From the NCBI RefSeq assembly GCF_018614195.1, contig NZ_JAGGOT010000023.1, forward strand, positions 124,001 to 188,000: 64,000 nt of DNA. The letters are read 5' to 3'. The DNA is from Streptomyces sp. ISL-43. GTDB taxonomy: Bacteria > Actinomycetota > Actinomycetes > Streptomycetales > Streptomycetaceae. The position numbers and the translations under genes were made by a program. The notes beneath the pieces were generated by a model. The model was given only the letters and a program-made list of their open reading frames with translations. It was not told the origin of the DNA and did no database searches. Position 1 is the first letter of the stretch. Each line of letters opens with the position of its first letter. Of this stretch, positions 8,632-16,565 are shown piece after piece.

Positions 8632-8675
8632 AGGGCCGCGGAACCCCACCAGGGATCCGCGGCCCTTCTGTTTGT
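8632..8675 (+). terminator. wblC attenuator (Rho-independent terminator in the leader)
   Basis: An 11-bp perfect stem, AGGGCCGCGGA (8632-8642) with TCCGCGGCCCT (8656-8666), is followed by TCTGTTTGT. It lies between the upstream ORF and wblC, about 130 bases before the wblC start. It therefore acts within the transcript and is not the end of an upstream operon. Confidence 0.75.
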
Positions 8676-8804
8676 CCCCGAACAGGGGACGACGAAGCGA
8701 AGGGGCCGCGGGACTGGCAGGACCAGTCGGTGTGACGACGTAACCCAGCCGCCCCGGCCGACCGGCCGGAACGACTAGACGACCAAGACGAGGAAGAAAA
8801 CACC

Positions 8805-9176
8805 GTGCAACTCGAAGCGCACGCCCCGTCCGTACCGAAGACCCAGACCCTCTCCCCGCCCGCAGTCCCGGAGGACTCCACCTTGACTCCCCTCACCGCG
8901 CTGACCGCGCTCGACGACGCCATCGAGAACCTCGGCGTACCCGTCGCCTGCCGTACCTACGACCCCGAGGTCTTCTTCGCCGAGTCCCCGGCGGACGTCG
9001 AGTACGCGAAGTCCCTCTGCGGCACCTGCCCGCTGGTCGAGGCCTGCCTCGCCGGTGCGCTCGAGCGCCGCGAGCCCTGGGGTGTCTGGGGTGGCGAGCT
9101 CTTCGTCCAGGGCGTCGTCGTAGCCCGGAAGCGCCCCCGTGGCCGTCCGCGCAAGAACCCGGTTGTCGCGGCATGA
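8805..9176 (+). CDS. wblC: WhiB7-like transcription activator WblC
   Basis: A 123-residue Fe-S transcription factor that, with the principal sigma factor, switches on intrinsic antibiotic resistance genes when translation is impaired. The four cluster cysteines are at 49, 72, 75 and 81. The GVWGG turn is at 93-97, and the AT-hook PRGRPRK is at 111-117, the combination specific to WhiB7. The GTG start at 8805 has AGGAAG eight bases upstream. Expression is set by its own promoter and the leader attenuator. The next small gene overlaps its stop codon. Confidence 0.96.
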   Translation: MQLEAHAPSVPKTQTLSPPAVPEDSTLTPLTALTALDDAIENLGVPVACRTYDPEVFFAESPADVEYAKSLCGTCPLVEACLAGALERREPWGVWGGELFVQGVVVARKRPRGRPRKNPVVAA

Positions 9177-9505
9177 CCGCCAACGGAACCATCGACCGCC
9201 CCCTCACGCGCGACCCCCTGAAGCAGGCCCTCATGTCCCCCCACGCCACCACGAGCGAGCAGCCGCACGGCTCCGCCACCGCAGACTTCATCACTTCCGG
9301 CGCGATCACCTCGCGTCAGAACAGGACCCGCGAAATGCAACTCATCCCAGAAGCCCTGGCTCGTGCCCATATGGCCGACCGTATGCGTGAGGTCGACGTC
9401 GAGCGTCGCGCCCTGCGCGTGGTCGCCGCGCGGCGCATGCAGAGGCGAGCCGAGCGCGTCTCGCTGCGCGCCCGCCGCGCGCTGGCCATGGCCGTCATGC
9501 ACTGA
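9173..9505 (+). CDS. Small basic protein coupled to wblC, unknown function
   Basis: A 110-residue frame whose ATG overlaps the wblC stop (ATGA), so translation is probably coupled. The second half is very Arg/Ala-rich and helical, with runs such as RRMQRRAERVSLRARRALA and no cysteine. A second in-frame ATG at 9335 (MQLIPEAL) after an AGGA would give a 56-residue product covering just the basic part. I do not recognise a family. The basic helix could bind nucleic acid, but that is a guess. A perfect terminator follows. Confidence 0.6.
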   Translation: MTANGTIDRPLTRDPLKQALMSPHATTSEQPHGSATADFITSGAITSRQNRTREMQLIPEALARAHMADRMREVDVERRALRVVAARRMQRRAERVSLRARRALAMAVMH

Positions 9506-9550
9506 GAGCGCCACAGGCGGCGAGGAGCTTCGGCTCCCGCCGCGAAGCCC

Positions 9551-9582
9551 GGGGGGACCGGTCCGAACGGACCGGTCCCCCC
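9551..9582. terminator. Perfect 15-bp palindrome ending the wblC transcript
   Basis: GGGGGGACCGGTCCG and its exact complement are separated by two bases, immediately downstream of the wblC operon. Confidence 0.8.
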
Positions 9583-9630
9583 GGTGCGTTGCGGAAGCCC
9601 TGCACCCCCTCGCGGCGATATCGTCTGGAG

Positions 9631-9837
9631 GTGGACCAGCCGAAGCCCCGCCCGGCCCCGCCGGGAACCGAGGCCCCGCCCGTCGTCTGCGCGCGCTGCG
9701 GCGCCCAGTCCCCGGCCGGCGCCCCGCCCACCTGGACCTGCTCCGTGGAGAACGGGACCAGACAGTACTTCTGCGTCGACTGCGCGCGCGCCAACCTCCG
9801 CGCCATCGAGGGCCGTCTCGACTCCGCCTGGTGGTGA
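9631..9837 (+). CDS. Small zinc-ribbon-like protein, unknown function
   Basis: A 68-residue protein with two knuckles, VCARCGAQ and YFCVDCA, about 27 residues apart, which looks like a treble-clef or zinc-ribbon fold. It ends in SAWW. The GTG at 9631 follows directly on TCTGGAG, so the start is either leaderless or weak; an in-frame TTG at 9589 is less likely. It is convergent with the ABC1 kinase gene. The function is unknown. Confidence 0.65.
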   Translation: MDQPKPRPAPPGTEAPPVVCARCGAQSPAGAPPTWTCSVENGTRQYFCVDCARANLRAIEGRLDSAWW

Positions 9838-9839
9838 GC

Positions 9840-9871
9840 GCCGGCCGCACCCCGAGGGGGACGCGGCCGGC
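9840..9871. terminator. Bidirectional terminator between converging genes
   Basis: GCCGGCCGC (9840-9848) pairs perfectly with GCGGCCGGC (9863-9871). It lies between the zinc-ribbon gene stop and the ABC1 kinase stop. Confidence 0.65.
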
Positions 9872-9875
9872 CGGC

Positions 9876-11207
9876 TCAGCCCTCGTCGGGCAGGAACCCG
9901 GGGAGCCAGGACTCCAGTTCGTCGCGGAGGCGGACCGTCGCACCCAGCTGGCACAGCACGCCGATCGTGCTCAGCGTCACCCGGTGGATCAGCAGGTACG
10001 AAGGCGGCAGATTTATCTGGCGCCCCAACTGGTGAGCGGGGGAGCGGGGATCGGCGATCCGCGCCGCCTGGCCGCGCAGCCACGGCCGGGTGAAGGTGAA
10101 CTCATCGGCCTCGGCGGGCTCGAGCATCGGCTTCAGGTAGTCGAGCACCGCGTCGGGATCCAGCTCGATGGACTCGCGCACGAACCCCTCGCCGCGCAGA
10201 TGCCCGTAAACCCCCTCGGAGTCACCGGCCAGCGTCAGCCGCAGTGAGCGGCCTATGGGCTTGGGCCAGCCGCCCGGCAGCCGGTCGACCGTCCCGAAGT
10301 CCAGTACGCCCAGCCGCGTCCGGCCGTCCGCCCCCGACACCAGCCGGAAGTTGCCCGGGTGCGGATCGGCGTGCAGCAGACCGGTGCGGGCGGGGCCGGA
10401 GAAGAGGAACCGGGCCAGCAGCTGCCCGGCGCGGTCGCGCTCCTCCTGGGTGCCGTCGGCTATCACCTCCGACAGCGGAGTCCCCTCCATCCACTCGGTC
10501 ACCAGCACCTGGTCGCCCTGGTGCACGACGTCCGGTACGAACACGTCCTCGTCGCCGTCGAAGGCGTCCGCGTGCGTGCGCTGCGCCTCGGCCTCGAGCT
10601 CGTAGTCCAGCTCCTCCGAGACCCGGTCGCGCAACTCCTTGATGAGCGGCTTGATGTCCATGCCCGGGATCAGCGGTCCCAGCAGTCCCGCGAACCGGCC
10701 CAGCTGCTTCAGGTCCGACAGCAGCGCCTCGCCGGCCCCCGGGTACTGGACCTTGACCGCCACCTGTCGGCCGTCGTGCCACACCGCCCGGTGCACCTGC
10801 CCGATCGAGGCCGCCGCGGACGGCTTGTCCTCGAACTCCTCGAACAGGTCCCGCCAGTCCGCGCCGAGCCGCTCCGCCAGCACCTGGTGAACGGTCGCCG
10901 CGGGCAGCGGCGGGGCCGCCTCCTGAAGCTTCGTCAGCGCCGCCCGATAGGGACTGGCGACCTCCTCGGGCAGGGCCGACTCGAAGACCGAGAGCGCCTG
11001 CCCGAACTTCATGGCGCCCCCCTTCAGCTCGCCCAGCACGCGGAACAGCTGCTCGGCGGTGCGCTGCTGGAGCTCGCGGGCCACGATCTCCGCCGACTTG
11101 CCCCCGATGCGCTTGCCGAGACCCCACGTCGCCCGGCCCGCGATGCCCAGTGGCAGCGCGGCCAGCTTGACGGTACGGGTGACCGCCTTCCGGGGAAGAT
11201 CAGACAT
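9876..11207 (-). CDS. ABC1/UbiB/AarF atypical protein kinase family
   Basis: A 443-residue member of the ABC1 (UbiB/COQ8) family. Signature elements include KxGQ-like MKFGQALSVFE near residue 75, SAAASIGQVHRA replacing the P-loop, AVKVQYPG with the ATP-site Lys, and ELDYELEAEAQR. The catalytic HADPHPGNF and metal-binding LDFGTVDRL are also present. The ATG at 11207 has GGAGGGGCG upstream. Family members are unorthodox ATPases linked to lipid or quinone metabolism. The neighbour to whiB7 is kept in mycobacteria, so a stress-linked role is possible. Confidence 0.88.
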   Translation of the reverse strand: MSDLPRKAVTRTVKLAALPLGIAGRATWGLGKRIGGKSAEIVARELQQRTAEQLFRVLGELKGGAMKFGQALSVFESALPEEVASPYRAALTKLQEAAPPLPAATVHQVLAERLGADWRDLFEEFEDKPSAAASIGQVHRAVWHDGRQVAVKVQYPGAGEALLSDLKQLGRFAGLLGPLIPGMDIKPLIKELRDRVSEELDYELEAEAQRTHADAFDGDEDVFVPDVVHQGDQVLVTEWMEGTPLSEVIADGTQEERDRAGQLLARFLFSGPARTGLLHADPHPGNFRLVSGADGRTRLGVLDFGTVDRLPGGWPKPIGRSLRLTLAGDSEGVYGHLRGEGFVRESIELDPDAVLDYLKPMLEPAEADEFTFTRPWLRGQAARIADPRSPAHQLGRQINLPPSYLLIHRVTLSTIGVLCQLGATVRLRDELESWLPGFLPDEG

Positions 11208-11301
11208 ACGCCCCTCCAGTTCCCAGACAGCTGAGCCGCAAGCGGCGCTTCGGGAGAGCCCCGACGGCCTTCGGACGGCACCTCGGCCACGGGCAATCCT
11301 G

Positions 11302-12468
11302 TCATGGCCCTCTCCGCGTCCCGGAGCCCGATCCCGCTGCCGTTCCAAGCGGGGGTCCCGCGGTCGATCCCACCGCGACAGGCTCGGGCCGTCCACTCGA
11401 GCCGCACGGGCAGTCGGGGTGGAGGAGGACCGGGGTCGGCTGCCAGTGAAGGCCGGGGAGGGAGGCCTCCCAACGGGTGGCGGTGGAGGCGGGCAGTTCC
11501 CCGTCGAGGAAGGACAGCGCGTGGGCCGCGGCCAGGCCGGCCACCGCCGTGGACAGGCCCAGATCGCAGGCCCCGACGCTCCGGCGGCGATGGGCCGAGC
11601 GCCACTGGACCAGCATCCGCGGCCAGGCAGGATCCCGGTCCACCCGGTCGCGCTCCATGCACCCGGCGCAGGCCGTGGCTCCGGGGAGCACCAGCGGCCC
11701 CACCAGCCCGGTCCCCTCCAGCACCCCCGCGTACAGATGAGGGGTGCCGGTGGCGACCCAGTCGGCCGCGCTCTGCGGATCCGGGGCCCAGGACTGCAGT
11801 CCGTCCCGGGGCGCGACCACCACCAGCGACAGCCCCGGCTCCGGCCCGCCGCTCTCCCCGGTCCGCGGCCCACGGCCGGGGGCCGCCTCCCGGACCGCCG
11901 TTCGCGCGGCCTCGGCGCGCAGCCTGCCCACGCTGCCGGGGCCCAGCCCGCCCGGTGCCACGTCCGCGGGCTGGGCGCGGCCCCCGTCGAGCACGTCGAC
12001 CCGGCCGATGCCCGCTCCCGCCAGGACCGAGGCGATGACCCCGCCCACCCGGCCGCTCCCGCGCACCTGGACCCGTATCCCCCGACGGGCGGCCACACCC
12101 CGTAAGTCCCCGCCCGGCCGGGGGTGGACCAGGGACAGCGAGCCCAGGTCCGGGCCCAGCCGGTCCAGGGTCTGCGGCCGGTCCCGCACGGCCTGGGCGC
12201 GCGGGCCGCCCGCGGTGGCGTCGTCGAGCAGCCCGGCCGCCGCCAGGCGCCGCACCACCTCGTCGACCCGCCCGTCCGGAAGCCCCATCCCCTTGCCCTG
12301 CGTGCGCAGCAGCTCCATGCCCCGGGTCCCGTCGATCAGGTCGAGGAGCGTGCCCGTGGCCGTGTCCACCGGGCCGAGGACGACCGCGTGAGCGGGCGTC
12401 ACCCCGAACTGCACCGTCTGCGTGTCCCGCCATGCCCGGGCCAATGCGGGCTTCACCTTCGGATACAT
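11302..12468 (-). CDS. ThiF/E1-like protein of the TOMM cyclodehydratase-partner family
   Basis: A 388-residue protein. The N-terminal third has a winged-helix look (residues about 45-90). A Rossmann-like E1 segment follows (RGSGRVGGVIASVLAGAGIG, then VDVLDGG), and then a zinc tetracysteine pair CAGC and CPCG near residues 265 and 360. This is the layout of the 'TOMM precursor leader-peptide-binding' ThiF-like family. The ATG at 12468 has GGGAGGA upstream. No YcaO partner or precursor peptide gene is nearby. It is probably transcribed with the ABC1 kinase gene, with a gap of about 95 bases. Its role in the chromosome core is unclear. Confidence 0.7.
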   Translation of the reverse strand: MYPKVKPALARAWRDTQTVQFGVTPAHAVVLGPVDTATGTLLDLIDGTRGMELLRTQGKGMGLPDGRVDEVVRRLAAAGLLDDATAGGPRAQAVRDRPQTLDRLGPDLGSLSLVHPRPGGDLRGVAARRGIRVQVRGSGRVGGVIASVLAGAGIGRVDVLDGGRAQPADVAPGGLGPGSVGRLRAEAARTAVREAAPGRGPRTGESGGPEPGLSLVVVAPRDGLQSWAPDPQSAADWVATGTPHLYAGVLEGTGLVGPLVLPGATACAGCMERDRVDRDPAWPRMLVQWRSAHRRRSVGACDLGLSTAVAGLAAAHALSFLDGELPASTATRWEASLPGLHWQPTPVLLHPDCPCGSSGRPEPVAVGSTAGPPLGTAAGSGSGTRRGP

Positions 12469-12682
12469 CGCGGTCCTCCCCGATTCACGCGCCGCGTCGT
12501 CCCGCGCCGCTTTCCGCAAGACTGCCCGGCCCTCGAAAGGCGCGTGAAAGTTTGTCCACAGGCAAGGGGTATTCGGCATATGAGAGGGATGATTGGGGTT
12601 CTCGCTGGGGCGGCCGCGAATCGATCACGTTCGAGCCCCGAGGGGCGGGACTTCCGCCATGGCGAGCGGGTACCGTCGTGGC

Positions 12683-13222
12683 GTGTCCGCCGATCCACCG
12701 CAGCGCGCCGTCGAAGTCCGCCGGAGCGCACGCCGCCGCAGGACCGTATCCGCCTACCGCGAGGGTGATCGTACGGTCGTCCTCATCCCTGCCCGGATGT
12801 CCGAGGCCGAGGAGCAGCGCTGGGTGGGCGTCATGCTCGACAAACTCGCGGCGCAGGAGAGCAAGCGCACCCTGGGGGACGCGGAACTCACCGAGCGGGC
12901 CGAGCGTTTGTCCGAGCAGTACTTCGGCGCCCGCGCCCGCCCCCGAACGGTCCGCTGGGTCACCAACCAGAACACCCGCTGGGGCTCCTGCACCCCGGCC
13001 GAGGGCAGTATCCGGCTCTCGCACCGCCTCCAGGGGATGCCGGAGTACGTCGTCGACTACGTGCTGCTGCACGAGCTGGCCCACCTCCTCGTGCCCGGTC
13101 ACGGCCCCGGCTTCTGGGCCTTGCTCGAGGCGTACCCGCGCACCGAGCGGGCCCGCGGCTACCTCGAAGGCGTCGTCGCCGCCGAGCGCCTTCCGAAGGT
13201 CCCGTCCGCTCAGGATGAATGA
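12683..13222 (+). CDS. M48/YgjP-type (DUF45) metallopeptidase
   Basis: A 179-residue SprT/YgjP-like zinc peptidase. The N-terminus is basic (EVRRSARRRR). The nucleic-acid-facing motif NTRWGSC near residue 105 and the catalytic LLHELAHLLVPGHGPGFW near residue 135 are both intact. The GTG at 12683 lies 6-12 bases after TACCGT, so it may be leaderless; ATG at 12659 would add 8 residues. The family is found as a housekeeping gene and the substrate is unknown. Confidence 0.85.
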   Translation: MSADPPQRAVEVRRSARRRRTVSAYREGDRTVVLIPARMSEAEEQRWVGVMLDKLAAQESKRTLGDAELTERAERLSEQYFGARARPRTVRWVTNQNTRWGSCTPAEGSIRLSHRLQGMPEYVVDYVLLHELAHLLVPGHGPGFWALLEAYPRTERARGYLEGVVAAERLPKVPSAQDE

Positions 13223-13350
13223 TCCGCAATTGCCGGTGATGTCACACCCCGTGATATGTACCGGGTCGGTACCGACTTGGCCGGATGTCCGCGGTTGCCG
13301 TTAGCCTGAGCGGCACGCATTCACAGTCGGGATGGGGGACGGTCTTACGT

Positions 13351-15000
13351 ATGGCCAGGGAATTCCAACGCGGTCACAAGGCCAAAATCAGCGATCTGAC
13401 GGCGGGCACGGACCTCTACGTGGGTGTCCAGATCGCCGGGCCCGGACTTGCCATCGACATCAGCTGTTTCGGCCTCGACGCGAACGAGCAGCTCTCGGAC
13501 GACCGGTACTTCGTCTTCTTCAACCAGCCGAAGTCGCCGGAGGAGTCCATCCAGCAGCTCGGCGCCCAAGCCGGTGACGCGGAATCCTTCCGGGTGACCC
13601 TGGACCGCATTCCGGCGAACATCCACAAGCTCTCCTTCGCCGCCTCGATCGACGGCGCCGGCCAGATGTCGCAGATCGGCCCGGGCTACATCCGGATCGT
13701 GGCCGGCGGCGAGGAGGTCGTCCGGTACACCTTCACAGGCTCGGAGTTCACCACCGAGCGCGCGCTGATGATCGGCGACTTCTACCTCAAGGACGTGTGG
13801 CGCTTCGCCGCCGTCGGCCAGGGCTTCGACGGCGGTCTCGGCGCGCTGCTCCAGAACTTCGGCGGCGAGGTCGCCGAGGAGGAGCAGCCCGCGCCGCAGG
13901 CGCAGGCCCCTGCCGGCGCGCCCGGCTTCGCCCCGCCGCCGCAGGCCGCCGCGCCCGCGCCCGGCTTCGGAGCGCCCGCACAAGGCCGGCACCCGGCCCC
14001 CGCCCCGGCCTTCGGAGCCCCGGCCGGCGCGCCGCCTCAGACCCCGGTCCCCGCCCCGGCGCAGTACCAGCAGCCCGTCCACGCGGCGCCCACCATGGCC
14101 GCGCCGATGGGCGCCCCCCTGGCCCCGCCGGCCCCCGCGCCCTACGGCCAGCCGCCGCAGCCCGCGTACGGCCAGGTCCCGCCGCCCGCCCCGGCCCCCG
14201 CGCCGTACGGGCAGCAGCCGCAGCCCTCGTACGGCCAGGTCCCCGGAGCGCCTCCCGGCCAGTTCCCCGGCCAGCAGCAGCCCCCGTACGGCCAGCAGCC
14301 CGGCTACGGCCAGCCCGCGCAGGCGGTGCCCGCCGCCGGCGCCGGTCTCGCCGCCGCGCTCCAGCCGTACAAGGAAGCCCCGACGGGCGTCCGCTGGACC
14401 CCGCAGAACCAGCAGCTCATGCGGGTCGACCTGTCGATGGGCGGGCAGGCCGTCCTCGCCCGCCAGGGCAGCATGGTCCTCTACCAGGGCAAGGTCGACT
14501 TCAGCTACAAGGGCGCGGGCTTCGCCGGCCGCGTCGTCGGCAACGCCACCGGCCAGGAGATGCAGCTGATGCGCTGCACCGGCCGCGGCCAGGTCTTCCT
14601 CGCGGAGGGCGGCGCCCACCTGCACGCCATCGAGCTCCAGGGCGACGGCATCTGCGTCTCCGCCGAGAGCGTTCTCGCCTTCGACGAGTCGCTCCAGCAC
14701 GAGGTCCGCCGCATCGAGGGCCACGGCATCCCCGGCGGCGCGCTGTTCACCATGCAGTTCCAGGGCACCGGCACGGTGATCGTCAAGACGCACGGCGTGC
14801 CCGTCGTCCTGCCCGTCACCCCGACCACCTTCGCCGACAGCAACGCCATCGTCGCGTGGTCGTCCGCCGCCCAGGTGATCATCTCCAGCCAGGTCCGGCT
14901 GCGCCGCAACGCCTACCCCGGCCACAGCGGGGAGACCGTGAACCTCCAGTTCCGCGGAGCCCCCGGCAACTTCATCGTCGTTCAGCCGTACGAGGTCTGA
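13351..15000 (+). CDS. TerD - low-complexity linker - AIM24 fusion protein
   Basis: A 549-residue three-part protein. Residues 1-180 form a TerD domain, with calcium-site-type acidic loops (LDANEQLSDDRYFVFFNQ, IGDFYLKDVWRFAAVGQGF). Residues about 180-340 are a Pro/Ala/Gln/Gly-rich linker carrying many PYGQ/AYGQ units. Residues about 350-549 form an AIM24 (DUF124) beta-helix domain. TerD proteins belong to the tellurite/stress chemical-response systems, usually at the membrane. The ATG at 13351 has GGGGGAC upstream. It is the first of three AIM24 genes in one operon (gaps 11 and 17 bases). Confidence 0.88.
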   Translation: MAREFQRGHKAKISDLTAGTDLYVGVQIAGPGLAIDISCFGLDANEQLSDDRYFVFFNQPKSPEESIQQLGAQAGDAESFRVTLDRIPANIHKLSFAASIDGAGQMSQIGPGYIRIVAGGEEVVRYTFTGSEFTTERALMIGDFYLKDVWRFAAVGQGFDGGLGALLQNFGGEVAEEEQPAPQAQAPAGAPGFAPPPQAAAPAPGFGAPAQGRHPAPAPAFGAPAGAPPQTPVPAPAQYQQPVHAAPTMAAPMGAPLAPPAPAPYGQPPQPAYGQVPPPAPAPAPYGQQPQPSYGQVPGAPPGQFPGQQQPPYGQQPGYGQPAQAVPAAGAGLAAALQPYKEAPTGVRWTPQNQQLMRVDLSMGGQAVLARQGSMVLYQGKVDFSYKGAGFAGRVVGNATGQEMQLMRCTGRGQVFLAEGGAHLHAIELQGDGICVSAESVLAFDESLQHEVRRIEGHGIPGGALFTMQFQGTGTVIVKTHGVPVVLPVTPTTFADSNAIVAWSSAAQVIISSQVRLRRNAYPGHSGETVNLQFRGAPGNFIVVQPYEV

Positions 15001-15011
15001 GGGAGCCCCAC

Positions 15012-15710
15012 ATGAATGCCATGAACGCAATGAACCAGCAGCTCGCGGGCTACGCCCCGACTCCCGTCACGGCCCGCATGGAGAACCACGGCCGGTCCAT
15101 GCTCAAGGTCGCCATGCAGAGCGGCCAGGACCTCTTCGCGCGCACCGGATCGATGGTCGCCTACGAGGGCTTCGTGCAGTACGAGCCCAATCCGCCGGCC
15201 GTCCGCCAGATGGCCTCGCAGTGGCTCACCGGCGAGGGCGCCCCGCTGATGAAGTGCACGGGCGACGGCCTGCTCTACCTCGCCGACTACGGCGCGGACG
15301 TCGTCGTCATCAACCTCAACAACGACTCCCTGTCCGTCAACGGCACCAACCTCCTCGCCTTCGACGCCCACCTCCAGTGGGGCGTCGAGCGGGTCAAGGG
15401 CATGGCCAAGTTCGCCGGCCAGGGACTCTTCAACGTGTCGGTCGCCGGTACCGGCTGGGTCGCCATCACCTCCCGCGGTACCCCGATCGTGGTCGACTGC
15501 GGGCGCGGCGAGGACGAGACGTTCGTCGACCCCGACGCGCTCGTCGCCTGGTCCCCGAACCTCAAGGTCAAGGGGAAGAGCAGCTTCAAGGCCTCGTCGC
15601 TGATCGGCCGGGGCAGCGGGGAGGCCTACCAGATGGCCTTCTCCGGCCAGGGCATCGTCGTCGTACAGCCCAGCGAGGACAGCACCGACCGGCTCCGGGC
15701 CCGGGGCTGA
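15012..15710 (+). CDS. AIM24-family protein
   Basis: A 232-residue DUF124/AIM24 beta-helix protein. Its repeat-type motifs are MLKVAMQSGQDLFARTGSMV and GDGLLYLADYGADV, ending VVQPSE. The start at 15012 has GAGGGAG upstream. The domain resembles the C-terminal part of the fusion upstream and the whole of the protein downstream, so the three genes arose by duplication. The biochemical function of the family in bacteria is not established. Confidence 0.85.
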   Translation: MNAMNAMNQQLAGYAPTPVTARMENHGRSMLKVAMQSGQDLFARTGSMVAYEGFVQYEPNPPAVRQMASQWLTGEGAPLMKCTGDGLLYLADYGADVVVINLNNDSLSVNGTNLLAFDAHLQWGVERVKGMAKFAGQGLFNVSVAGTGWVAITSRGTPIVVDCGRGEDETFVDPDALVAWSPNLKVKGKSSFKASSLIGRGSGEAYQMAFSGQGIVVVQPSEDSTDRLRARG

Positions 15711-15727
15711 GGGGGAGAAGGCACATC

Positions 15728-16483
15728 ATGCAGAGCTCACTTTTCGCCCACGCCGAGGCGCAGTCCCAGGAGCGGTACGCCGTCCAGAACCCGCAGCTGC
15801 TGCGGGTCTCGCTGAGCGGCTCCGACGACGTGCTCGCCCGCAAGGGCGCCATGGTCGCCTACCAGGGGATCATCGACTTCGACGGCGAGTACCAGAGCGC
15901 CACCCAGCGAAACGCCCGCCGCCGCACCGGCGAGGGCCTGGACCTGATGCGCTGCTCCGGCCAGGGCACGGTCTACCTGGCCAACCTGGCGCAGTACGTG
16001 CACGTCCTGGACGTGGACCAGGAGGGCCTCACCGTCGACAGCAGCTACGTACTGGCCCTCGACTCGAGCCTGCACACCGAGGTCATCGCGGTGGACAGCC
16101 AGTACGGGATCTCCGGCTCCGGCAAGTACCAGCTCAACATCACCGGACGCGGCAAGGTCGCGCTGATGACCTCCGGGCAGCCGCTGATGATGCAGGTCAC
16201 GCCTGACAAGTACGTCAACGCCGACGCGGACGCCATCGTCGCCTGGTCCACCTCGCTGCGCGTGCAGATGCAGGCCCAGACGCACTCCACCGGAGTCTGG
16301 CGGCGGCGCGGCAACACCGGCGAGGGCTGGGAGCTCAGCTTCCTCGGCACCGGCTTCGCGCTGGTCCAGCCCAGCGAGGTGCTCCCGCCGCAGAACGCCC
16401 AGATCGGCCAGGGCGCGGCCGCGCAGTTCGGCGTGGGCCAGCAGGGCGCCCACGCCCAGAACCAGAACAACGCCTGGAACTGA
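15728..16483 (+). CDS. AIM24-family protein with Gln/Asn-rich tail
   Basis: A 251-residue AIM24/DUF124 protein (LLRVSLSGSDDVLARKGAMV, then GQGTVYLANLAQYVHVLD, then ALVQPSEVL). A 30-residue Gln/Asn/Ala-rich tail follows. It is the third gene of the TerD-AIM24 operon; a GGGGGAGAAGG ribosome site lies in the 17-base gap. A strong terminator follows. Confidence 0.85.
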   Translation: MQSSLFAHAEAQSQERYAVQNPQLLRVSLSGSDDVLARKGAMVAYQGIIDFDGEYQSATQRNARRRTGEGLDLMRCSGQGTVYLANLAQYVHVLDVDQEGLTVDSSYVLALDSSLHTEVIAVDSQYGISGSGKYQLNITGRGKVALMTSGQPLMMQVTPDKYVNADADAIVAWSTSLRVQMQAQTHSTGVWRRRGNTGEGWELSFLGTGFALVQPSEVLPPQNAQIGQGAAAQFGVGQQGAHAQNQNNAWN

Positions 16484-16505
16484 TCCGGCACAGGCGCACG
16501 GAAAC

Positions 16506-16547
16506 GGAAGAGGGGCGGCTCCGCATCGGCGGAGCCGCCCCTCTTCC
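16506..16547. terminator. Bidirectional terminator after the AIM24 operon
   Basis: GGAAGAGGGGCGGCTCCGC pairs perfectly with its complement at 16529-16547. It serves both the AIM24 operon and the converging NUDIX gene. Confidence 0.85.
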
Positions 16548-16565
16548 GCATGTCCCGTGCCGGGG

